Positions 7,701 to 14,308 of a stretch of 40,384 nucleotides of DNA are shown here, piece after piece. Each line of letters begins with the position of its first letter. The stretch's first letter is position 1. Where the stretch lies: contig NZ_JPRD01000050.1 of assembly GCF_000817815.1 (NCBI RefSeq), positions 1-40,384 on the forward strand, written 5' to 3'. The translations under genes and the position numbers were made by a program. This DNA comes from Vibrio owensii CAIM 1854 = LMG 25443 (GTDB taxonomy: Bacteria; Pseudomonadota; Gammaproteobacteria; Enterobacterales; Vibrionaceae). The notes under the pieces were generated by a model. It did no database searches. It was not told where the DNA came from and saw nothing but the letters and a program-made list of their open reading frames with translations.

Positions 7701-8899
7701 CCAAGCATGATTTAGTTGATTATAGTGGCTATTTATCTAAAGTTGCTCTCGGTCCGATTTTTGGGCAGGTGATAAAAATTGACTCCCAACAAGATGTACT
7801 CAAAGAATATGTAAACAGCGGTGGCTTCAAAAATATGACCTATGAGTTCACTCTATCTGGAAGCAACTATAAGCTACCAGTACGAGTGGACAAGACAGTC
7901 GGACGATTTATTACGTCACCTAGACAGATTCCTGTCGGGGTCGATACAAACCATAACTATACACTCTCTGCTAAATCGGGTTTTATAGCGAACGGAAATA
8001 GTGTGTCAGAGAAAGATTTGTTAACGCTAGATTTTGTCTTACATAGTAAAGTTCATAAAGGCCCGACTAAGCCTGTTATCGATGACATTAAGCACAGTGC
8101 GATTGCGGTCAACTACGGAAATAAACGACAGTTTATGAACGAAGACAGTATGTTCACTACTGCTGATGAGCTCAAAGGTTTTGATTGGACTTCGAATAAG
8201 TCATTCGCTATGGAAGTTATGCTTATTGGTGGCAAGCACAGAAAAGAGTCATATGAGGGACAAAACCTCGAATGGCAGAGTGTTCCAGTTTCACTAAAGC
8301 TATCTACTACTTTTGATAATGAAGCCGTATTCGGATCTGAAACTACCGCTGGTCCTGAGTATCTAAGTAACCTTACTTATATTGGGATACTAAAGAAAGA
8401 CGGTTCTAAATGGACGCTAGATGACAGCGATGTGATTAACAAAAATATAGACGCAGATTTTGTCTCTGAGGCTCTATCCAACATAGACATGGATGAAGAT
8501 TTCGATGGTAAGGTGGTCTACGCGTCTCGTTTCGAGTTCGCATTTAAAGCGCTGAACGGGCAAGAAATCAAGGGGCTTCGACCATTTGGACCCGTTGTCT
8601 CGACATCTGGTCGATTCCAAGAAGCAGTTCTAAAGGTGTCCTCTCTAGTACAACGTAATATAGCGGAAAAAACGCCGTTTAAACTTGAAAGCTTTGAGAT
8701 GTCGTTGGGCAGGCAGTACAAAAATGTAGATGAGTTATCTTATTTTTCTGATTGTGAAGACCCAAGCTATAAAGTTGATAAAGATATGTACATCAACTGG
8801 GCAAAACTGAAACCAGAAGAGCGTACAGAACGTTTGGTAACTTGGATTAGAGACCCATACTTAGCAACTATCATTGAAGCGTCGATTCTCAATAAATAA
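4616..8899 (+). CDS. Giant T6SS-associated protein with internal OmpA-like domain
   Basis: The frame spans 1427 residues from GTG 4616, but that start lacks a ribosome site and the frame is probably the continuation of the gene begun at 4209. An OmpA/MotB-type peptidoglycan-binding domain lies at about nt 6070-6405, with 'VEIEGHACQNGDSEYNQ', 'LSQQRAQHVVEFF' and 'NRRVEVRIYL' in family order. Just after it, near nt 6529-6603, is a hydrophobic stretch (IVGMACYVPIIGQAARGFFV) able to act as a membrane hairpin. Helical, charged segments flank this, and the last 550 residues look beta-rich and unfamiliar. There is no signal peptide, so the OmpA-like domain would reach the periplasm only by T6SS export or membrane insertion. 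It is the last gene of the MIX/lipoprotein operon and ends at a terminator. It may be an effector, an effector-loading partner or an anchoring factor; I cannot decide. Confidence 0.65.
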   Translation: MLRPCLYLRKSKGTWEQANIELARKKVEYAVTEVKRSQLAPKYEVATQALTDEQVAYNKWYDSVPEDKPIRGFIVPTFSFLAVVFSTDDYDLAVVDIKRFDETTGAHQSMQYEDVVTQAKLDKSSGSRRPIALFPLASDVFTDGMYTIEVVFDRKFGGVIPEFAQNATNVTKEYDDFGIVTKVSFELREYITLSQTTPFGKIAVVAGDMISLEESLIYQFPTQFKALQAFRMGELENLENSGTTASMSAALWEVGTKVTPSLVNAGINIHQNPSSKHDVIGSLANTFWGQVDKGALPPAMISALEFSFGVSATAAAYQTLQDLRQAASESERAAQVGLKTLLKEKGFDKSKFFTKVIEPARNGNAHVVAGSAARTWLTGNGSIKSFLSPFAGAGLNAINTFYEIKEITDKSEQLRLAEEKAKLRKSYFEQVSRDYLNWVPVWKESLKSGELLLKQIIDKLGDNVTFTDSIPNDVAEDSAMFVKDHKGAGLRLVFPFDNNQVQALHLSYLAAVDKELSKIPNAVVEIEGHACQNGDSEYNQNLSQQRAQHVVEFFSSVSDIRFFGERRPIVEVPNNEIKRENAQLNINRRVEVRIYLQEFAARIPPSRLGFKAMEQARLAQLNANLGEEAIAKELKLAIFEMIVGMACYVPIIGQAARGFFVVKEGGKMLMSGAQLLDSALFDYYLSSYNEVRKSISAIEQLSHETTEIIDSLAEINTQLTEMYFTSSEALVEHLGKATGAKELIKRYQRRALAINGLVLLIQRACAEGEQEFTKQWQVLAIDEYIQRYIETDSWILNTELKENLCNLWLQELMRREGHKQLVESYGEEIAEKIITRNKANYIAPKRKDVSGAFNVAFPVQDKLYNRDQQRGLVEFATQFNVESKKLSEEDLGFVRLLVSEPHDNSKWVTFDEWEKVRLKANKKVRLSPFHRLKWQMVLGKQSLKQMTSNVFQCEMSYQRTDGLLNTSGPKFNLMFKPMKHEEFSVDPKGELAEFFEAEKADGKVLIGCEFEPYFYFGDDVFSGVKPLIAKHDLVDYSGYLSKVALGPIFGQVIKIDSQQDVLKEYVNSGGFKNMTYEFTLSGSNYKLPVRVDKTVGRFITSPRQIPVGVDTNHNYTLSAKSGFIANGNSVSEKDLLTLDFVLHSKVHKGPTKPVIDDIKHSAIAVNYGNKRQFMNEDSMFTTADELKGFDWTSNKSFAMEVMLIGGKHRKESYEGQNLEWQSVPVSLKLSTTFDNEAVFGSETTAGPEYLSNLTYIGILKKDGSKWTLDDSDVINKNIDADFVSEALSNIDMDEDFDGKVVYASRFEFAFKALNGQEIKGLRPFGPVVSTSGRFQEAVLKVSSLVQRNIAEKTPFKLESFEMSLGRQYKNVDELSYFSDCEDPSYKVDKDMYINWAKLKPEERTERLVTWIRDPYLATIIEASILNK
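4688..4694 (+). other. In-phase A-AAA-AAG heptamer, possible -1 frameshift site
   Basis: A run of seven A (4687-4693) followed by G is read GAA-AAA-AAG in the upstream frame. It therefore forms A-AAA-AAG in the correct X-XXY-YYZ phase for -1 slippage, as in dnaX and several IS3 elements. Slipping here joins ...LNSLEKK to VEYAVTEVKRSQL. An eighth A would equally restore one frame. I see no ideal Shine-Dalgarno-like stimulator about 10 bases upstream, and only a weak GCGC/GCGC hairpin at 4720-4736. Confidence 0.4.
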
Positions 8900-8926
8900 A
8901 AAAACCGCCTTCGGGCGGTTTTTCTT
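8900..8926. terminator. Bidirectional terminator between convergent operons
   Basis: AAAACCGCC and GGCGGTTTT form a stem with a TTCG tetraloop (8910-8913). A-rich and T-rich flanks allow it to serve both the + operon ending at 8899 and the - operon ending at 8969. Confidence 0.9.
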
Positions 8927-8968
8927 TTCTTATCAATGGAAACTGAAGTAAGATTTCTCGCTTCTCGC

Positions 8969-10597
8969 TTAACCCGCAGCAGAAATATCGTATTTCTTCA
9001 TCTTATGGTTGAGGGTACTCATTGGCAGTGCCAATTGCTCAGCGGCTTTCTTGGTGTGCCAATTACAGGCATTTAAGCAATCGATTATCACTGTGCGCTC
9101 GTATTGGCTGACAACGTCCTTAAGGCCCATTGAAGCGTCTTCTAAATCCGCTTGTGCTGGCTCGTAAGCAGGTTGTTCTGGGGCAGGTGATGCCGCTTTT
9201 ACTTCAACACTTGGCGTATCTTCTGGGATTTGTTCACCAAATTCGATGTGAGTGATGGTTTCAAAATCGGACAGCAGTACCGAGCGTTCGATGATGTTTT
9301 TAAGCTCACGCACGTTGCCTGGGTATGGGTACGCGAGAAGCTGTTTACGGACGTTGGCACTTAACCCTGGTGCTTGCGGTAAACCTAGCGTGTTGGTGGT
9401 GTGTTGCACGAAGTGTTCTGCGAGAGGGAGAATGTCCGACTTGCGTGCTCTCAAGGGAGGCAGCGTAATCGGGAATACGTTCAAGCGATAGAACAAGTCA
9501 GCACGGAACCCACCATCTTTGATTTGCTGCATAAGATTACAGTGGGTTGCGGCGATAACGCGCACGTCCACTTCAATCTCTTTGCTGGTGCCGATTGGGC
9601 GAACTTTACGCTCTTGTAGCACTCGCAGCAATTTTGCCTGCAGTAGCATTGGCATATCGCCAATCTCATCTAGGAATAGCGTGCCGCCGTTGGCTGCTTC
9701 AAACAGGCCGACTTTGTCTTTGTCTGCGCCCGTAAATGAACCTTTCTTATGCCCAAAAAGCTCAGATTCCAACAACTGCTCTGGAATAGCCGCACAGTTT
9801 TGAACGATCAAAGGTTGTTCTGCTCGGTTAGAGTTTTCGTGAATGTATTTCGCGATCACTTCTTTACCGGCACCAGTTTCACCACGCAACAGAACGTCGA
9901 CAGGAAGAGATAACACCTTATCAAGACGATTCAAGACATTGAGCATTTCTTCGCTCTCTGCAATCGGGCCCTGATAGGTTTTTTGGGTACGCTTTTTGAG
10001 CTGAGTGTTCTCACGCACTAGGGCTTGATTATCGGCACTGAGGCTTTTAATCACTTGCCCGTATTGCTCTAACCAAACTGCTTGGCGAATATTACTCGCA
10101 GCCATACGACAAAACTCTGTTAATGCAGCCTCATTGTCGATAACATTTAAATCGAGCAAGACCAAGAGTCCAATGGTCTTACTTTCGCTATCAATCAAAG
10201 GCCACGCCAGCAAGTTCTCGCTTTTTAGCCCTAGCGTCTGCTCAGTTTGATAGATGCTGTCACAGTCATAACCGTTGTACTTATACAACTCGTTAATCAA
10301 TACCACTTCACCATTGCGAATGGCAAAGTTAAATGGGTCGTTCTCACTAGCGGAATCAATCTGCAATGCCTCCCAAGGGTGGGAAACAATCGTTTTATCG
10401 TTATGGTGAGCGGTACTTGGAATCAACGCCTGACCAGTCTGGTCCAAAACATAAATGATGCCGTGCTTTGCGAGGGTCATTTGTCTCGCCGCGGTCAACA
10501 CAGCATCCAAGGTTTGGGTAAGCTGGCTGCGATCAGCCAAAGATTGACTGATCGCAAGTAGGGCGTTGCTAAGTTCGCTATGGTTAGCTGAACGCAT
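8969..10597 (-). CDS. vasH: Sigma-54-dependent T6SS transcriptional activator VasH
   Basis: The protein has 542 residues. An N-terminal GAF-like sensor region (about 10-175) is followed by a helical linker and an AAA+ domain. That domain has Walker A GETGAGKE (239-246), the sigma-54 contact loop GSFTGA (286-291) and Walker B GGTLFLDEIGD (304-314). The Arg-finger region is RADLFYRL (365-372). A Fis-type helix-turn-helix lies at about 492-538 (WHTKKAAEQLALPMSTLNHKMK). The contact loop has Ser where most family members have Ala (GAFTGA). The start overlaps the end of clpV by 14 bp, with AAGGAA about 9 bp upstream inside clpV, so the two are translationally coupled. It should activate sigma-54 promoters such as the one before hcp. 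From recall, the V. parahaemolyticus counterpart (VP1391) regulates T6SS1. Confidence 0.93.
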   Translation of the reverse strand: MRSANHSELSNALLAISQSLADRSQLTQTLDAVLTAARQMTLAKHGIIYVLDQTGQALIPSTAHHNDKTIVSHPWEALQIDSASENDPFNFAIRNGEVVLINELYKYNGYDCDSIYQTEQTLGLKSENLLAWPLIDSESKTIGLLVLLDLNVIDNEAALTEFCRMAASNIRQAVWLEQYGQVIKSLSADNQALVRENTQLKKRTQKTYQGPIAESEEMLNVLNRLDKVLSLPVDVLLRGETGAGKEVIAKYIHENSNRAEQPLIVQNCAAIPEQLLESELFGHKKGSFTGADKDKVGLFEAANGGTLFLDEIGDMPMLLQAKLLRVLQERKVRPIGTSKEIEVDVRVIAATHCNLMQQIKDGGFRADLFYRLNVFPITLPPLRARKSDILPLAEHFVQHTTNTLGLPQAPGLSANVRKQLLAYPYPGNVRELKNIIERSVLLSDFETITHIEFGEQIPEDTPSVEVKAASPAPEQPAYEPAQADLEDASMGLKDVVSQYERTVIIDCLNACNWHTKKAAEQLALPMSTLNHKMKKYDISAAG

Positions 10598-13268
10598 AGG
10601 TTAGTGTTCCTTGCTCATCGACAGACACTTCGATTTGCGTATGTGAATCATCCTTGTCATGCACTAGTAGCTGAGTCGAGAGCTGAGGCAGTAACTGACG
10701 GTTGATAACCGCGTCGATGTTACGCGCGCCCGTTTCAGCAAGGCGACAGTTACCTAGTACGAACTCAACCAAACTTTCTTCGTAGCTCAGAGACAGCTTG
10801 TGATGGCTCTGTAGACGCTGAGAAACTTTGTTCAGCTTATGGTGAATGATTTCTGTCATTGCTTCATCAGACAGCGGAACAAACGGAAGCACAGACATAC
10901 GTGCCAATAGCGCCGGTTTGAAGTGTTGGTTCAAAGTAGGGCGGATAGCTTCTGCGATGATGTTTGCATCGATGTCTTTTGATTGATGAACTAAAGATTC
11001 GATCTCGTGCGTTGCAAGGTTACTGGTCATGATAATCAGCGTGTTCTTGAAGTCGATGGTGCGGCCTTCGCCGTCGTTTAACGTACCTTTGTCGAACACT
11101 TGGTAGAACAGGTTCAATACTTCTGGGTCGGCTTTTTCCACTTCATCTAGCAGTACAACAGAATATGGGCGTTGACGTACCGCTTCTGTCAGCATGCCGC
11201 CTTCACCGTAACCTACGTATCCCGGAGGTGAACCAATTAGGCGAGATACCGTGTGCTTCTCTTGGAACTCAGACATGTTGATGGTCGTCATAAAGCGCTC
11301 ACCACCAAACATTTGATCAGCGATCGTACGAGCCGTTTCGGTTTTACCCACACCACTTGGGCCAACCAGTAGGAATACGCCCGTCGGTGCGTCTGGGTTG
11401 CCTAGGCCTGCTTTTGCGGTTTGAATGCCTTCAGACAGTGCATCGATAGCGTATTCTTGGCCTTTGATGCTTTGTGTTAGGCTTTCTTTCAGTTTTAGTG
11501 TGGTTTCTGCTTCGTCTTGAAGCATCTTACCCATTGGAATACCAGTCCAGTCCGAGATCACGTGGCTAACTTCATCTGGACCCACTTCAAAGTGAACCAG
11601 TGGGTTGCCACTACGGATTGCGTCTAACTGTTCTTGGCAGGCTGAAATTGCAATGCGAACTGCTTCTTCATCCATTTTTGCATATGGAGAAACGTCTTGC
11701 TCTTGTTCTGAATCTTCGTCTGCAACAAGCTCTTCTTCGTTTGTTTCGCCAAACACCAGTTCATGCAAGCGAGAGCGTAGAGCAATCATCTCTTGGATCT
11801 GCTCTTTTTCTTTGTGCCATTGCGCTTCTTGTTCTGCTAGCTCTTCTTTCGTTGCTTCCATTGCCAGTTTTAGATCTGGAATGTTAGCAAGGCTGTGCTT
11901 GTCGCCAGTTTGCTGCAGAGCGTCACGCTCAAGAGCTTCTAGCTCGCGCTGTTGAGCTGCAAGTTCTTGCTGCAGAGTCTCAACAGAAGCAGGAATGGCA
12001 TTAAGGCTGATGTTCACTCGTGCACACGCCGTATCTAGCACATCGATCGCTTTGTCTGGCAGTTGACGACCAGAGATGTAACGAGCAGAAAGTGCTGCCG
12101 CAGCAGTGATGGCGTCATCACGCACGTAAACATTGTGTGACTTCTCGTATGCAGGGCGAAGACCACGAATGATCAATGCTGCTTGCTCAGGAGACGGTTC
12201 GTCGAGTTTTACCAATTGGAAACGACGTGCAAGGGCTGGATCTTTCTCGAAGTACTTCTTGTATTCCGACCATGTTGTCGCAGCGATGGTTTTCACTTCA
12301 CCACGTGCTAGGGCAGGTTTTAACAAGTTTGCAGCGTCGCTGCCGCCTGCTTGGTTACCGCCACCAACAAGGGTGTGTGCTTCATCGATGAAAAGAATGA
12401 TAGGGGTTGGCGAGTTTTTCACTTCATCCAATACCGCGTTTAGGCGTTTTTCGAATTCACCTTTTACGCTTGCACCTGCCTGCAGAAGACCCATGTCCAA
12501 GCCGTAAAGCTCAACACCTTTGAGGTTGTCTGGTACGTCACCTTGTACAATCTTAAGTGCCAAGCCTTCTACTACTGCGGTTTTACCAACGCCCGGCTCA
12601 CCAACAGCAATAGGGTTGTTTTTACGGCGACGAGCAAGAATGTCCACGATTTGGCGGATTTCTTGGTCACGGCAGAAGACAGGATCGATTTCGCCTTTGC
12701 GTGCTTTACCAGTGAAGTCTGTCGTGAATTTGCTCAGTGCAGAACCATCTTCACGAGCTTGTGTTTTCTCTGATGTCGCAACTTGGGCCTCAATAGAGTG
12801 GCTTGTTAGCTCTGCAAAGTTACGCTTAAGGCTGTCAGGGTTTACCGCTTCAAGGATAGAGGCGTAACCATGTTGGCCGTAACGGAGAGGGTTGCTAACA
12901 AGAGTAAGGAGTAGGGTGCCAGAGCGGATTTGTGTTTCGGATAGATCTAAAGAAGAAACCAGCCAGCTTTCTTGTAACCATTCGATTAATAAAGCAGAAA
13001 AAACAGGTTTGCTGCCATTTCCTTTGGCGTTGGTATCGAGTGTGGATCGAACCGATTGTCTTAATAAGTTCTCAGAACAATCAAAATGACTTAATAAGAC
13101 GTCAAAATCACTATTTGGCCTTTCTAATAGACTCAGTAAATAATGCTCAATTTGAACTTCGTTTGCTTTTTCAGAGACTGCAAGTGCAGCGGCGTCTTCT
13201 AATGCCACTTTTGCAATTGGGTGTAGACGCTGAATTAATGAAGAAAGGTTTATATTTATCATAGCCAT
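10584..13268 (-). CDS. clpV: T6SS sheath-recycling ATPase ClpV (TssH)
   Basis: This is an 894-residue Clp/Hsp100 ATPase of the normal ClpV length. A ClpV-type N-terminal domain (about 5-160) is followed by the first AAA+ module with Walker A GEPGVGKT (223-230) and Walker B ILFIDEAHT (291-299). A coiled-coil M domain (about 430-560) carries an acidic insert. The second AAA+ module has Walker A GPSGVGKT (636-643). All nucleotide-binding motifs are intact, so it should be active. It disassembles contracted TssB/TssC sheath in the cytoplasm. It is the first gene of a leftward pair with vasH and is divergent from hcp across a 449-bp regulatory region. ATG-GCT-ATG at the start leaves two possible initiators 6 bp apart; the first is used here. 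Confidence 0.96.
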   Translation of the reverse strand: MAMININLSSLIQRLHPIAKVALEDAAALAVSEKANEVQIEHYLLSLLERPNSDFDVLLSHFDCSENLLRQSVRSTLDTNAKGNGSKPVFSALLIEWLQESWLVSSLDLSETQIRSGTLLLTLVSNPLRYGQHGYASILEAVNPDSLKRNFAELTSHSIEAQVATSEKTQAREDGSALSKFTTDFTGKARKGEIDPVFCRDQEIRQIVDILARRRKNNPIAVGEPGVGKTAVVEGLALKIVQGDVPDNLKGVELYGLDMGLLQAGASVKGEFEKRLNAVLDEVKNSPTPIILFIDEAHTLVGGGNQAGGSDAANLLKPALARGEVKTIAATTWSEYKKYFEKDPALARRFQLVKLDEPSPEQAALIIRGLRPAYEKSHNVYVRDDAITAAAALSARYISGRQLPDKAIDVLDTACARVNISLNAIPASVETLQQELAAQQRELEALERDALQQTGDKHSLANIPDLKLAMEATKEELAEQEAQWHKEKEQIQEMIALRSRLHELVFGETNEEELVADEDSEQEQDVSPYAKMDEEAVRIAISACQEQLDAIRSGNPLVHFEVGPDEVSHVISDWTGIPMGKMLQDEAETTLKLKESLTQSIKGQEYAIDALSEGIQTAKAGLGNPDAPTGVFLLVGPSGVGKTETARTIADQMFGGERFMTTINMSEFQEKHTVSRLIGSPPGYVGYGEGGMLTEAVRQRPYSVVLLDEVEKADPEVLNLFYQVFDKGTLNDGEGRTIDFKNTLIIMTSNLATHEIESLVHQSKDIDANIIAEAIRPTLNQHFKPALLARMSVLPFVPLSDEAMTEIIHHKLNKVSQRLQSHHKLSLSYEESLVEFVLGNCRLAETGARNIDAVINRQLLPQLSTQLLVHDKDDSHTQIEVSVDEQGTLTYAFS

Positions 13269-13299
13269 TTTATTCTTTAGAGGAAAAGAGGTAGCGGCT

Positions 13300-13305
13300 A
13301 TTATA
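13300..13305 (-). promoter_or_regulatory. Candidate -10 box for clpV-vasH
   Basis: On the minus strand the sequence reads TATAAT, 31 bp upstream of the clpV start. No good -35 hexamer sits at 16-18 bp, so an activator may be needed. A sigma-54 signature was not found on this strand. Confidence 0.4.
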
Positions 13306-13567
13306 CTAAAAGTGACAGTGCGGTTTTTTTATCAAGATATTTTGACTATCGTTTGTTGGTGATTTTAATGATGATATTAGTGTGATTATTTACCACTGAT
13401 AAATATTCATTGTTATTCTGAATTAATTATTGGTTAATGTGCCTAAATCGCTAGTGTTATTAACTTTATTCTGCCTTAAATATATGGTTATTTTCACTTT
13501 TTATAATCGAAACAATTTATTATTATTTGAATCCAACTTTTTGGTTTTTCATCCAATAAATTGTACT

Positions 13568-13580
13568 TAATAAATTGATA
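13568..13580 (-). promoter_or_regulatory. IHF-like site upstream of the hcp promoter
   Basis: On the minus strand the sequence is TATCAATTTATTA, a full match to the IHF consensus WATCAANNNNTTR. It lies about 50 bp upstream of the sigma-54-like -24 element. IHF bending commonly brings enhancer-bound activators to sigma-54 promoters. The region 13310-13620 is strongly AT-rich, so a chance match is possible. Confidence 0.45.
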
Positions 13581-13630
13581 AATAAAGCTGATTTTTCTCT
13601 AAGTTGTTGTATTTAAAGGTTTATAAAAGT

Positions 13631-13646
13631 TGGCACGGAGTTTGAT
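13631..13646 (+). promoter_or_regulatory. Sigma-54-like promoter for hcp-vgrG
   Basis: TGGCACG-GAGT-TTGAT matches the sigma-54 consensus TGGCACG-N4-TTGCW everywhere except the -12 GC, which is GA here. Spacing GG-N10-GA is correct. The expected transcript start is about 60 bp before the hcp ATG. A VasH-type activator is encoded next door. Confidence 0.6.
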
Positions 13647-13717
13647 TATACCAAGTAGTCGCGGTGATAAGCGATTTGGTGATTTAAACAAAACAGATTT
13701 TAGAAAAGGAAATAACG

Positions 13718-14236
13718 ATGCCAACTCCAGCATATATGTCTATCCAAGGTGAAACTCAAGGTCACATCACTAAAGATACTTACTCTGCAGATTCTGTAGG
13801 TAACACTTGGCAAGAAGCTCACGTTGATGAGTTCCTAGTACAAGAGCTAGACCACGTGCTAACAGTGCCACGTGACCCACAAAGCGGTCAGCCAACAGGT
13901 CAACGTGTACACCGCCCACTTGTTGTAACTAAAGTTCAAGACCGTTCTTCTCCACTATTATTCAACGCACTAGTATCTGGTGAAAAACTTCCTGAATGTG
14001 TGATTCGTTTCTACCGTACTTCAGTTCAAGGTAAGCAAGAGCACTACTACTCAATCAAACTGATTGATGCGCTACTTGTAGATATCCAAACTCGCATGAA
14101 CCACTGTCAAGATGCTGCAACTGCAGACCGCGTGACAGAAGAAGTTCTTAAGTTGACTTACCGTGCAATCGAAGTAACTCACGAAAACTGTGGTACAGCT
14201 GGTAACGACGACTGGCGTGCTCCACGCGAAGCATAA
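13718..14236 (+). CDS. hcp: Hcp tube protein (TssD)
   Basis: This 172-residue protein begins MPTPAYMSIQGETQGHI and contains the Hcp core (VQELDHVLTVPRD, 'RVHRPLVVTKVQDRSSP', 'VIRFYRT', 'YYSIKLIDALLVDIQTRM'). Hcp hexamers stack into the inner tube of the T6SS and can carry small effectors. It has AAAAGGA 8 bp before the ATG. Codons are strongly biased to those of highly expressed genes, which suits a protein needed in thousands of copies. It is the first gene after the sigma-54-like promoter, and a perfect palindrome follows it before vgrG. The length and start are normal for the family. Confidence 0.97.
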   Translation: MPTPAYMSIQGETQGHITKDTYSADSVGNTWQEAHVDEFLVQELDHVLTVPRDPQSGQPTGQRVHRPLVVTKVQDRSSPLLFNALVSGEKLPECVIRFYRTSVQGKQEHYYSIKLIDALLVDIQTRMNHCQDAATADRVTEEVLKLTYRAIEVTHENCGTAGNDDWRAPREA

Positions 14237-14257
14237 TTGCTTTTTGCGTAAAGATTC

Positions 14258-14279
14258 AGGGCCAACAATTGTTGGCCCT
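14258..14279 (+). terminator. Perfect palindrome between hcp and vgrG (attenuator or stabiliser)
   Basis: Arms AGGGCCAAC and GTTGGCCCT with an AATT centre form a 22-bp perfect palindrome. No T-run follows (AATTCG), so it is not a standard terminator. It may protect hcp mRNA 3' ends or cause partial termination, raising hcp over vgrG. Confidence 0.5.
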
Positions 14280-14308
14280 AATTCGATTATTTGTATCAGG
14301 TAAAAGAT

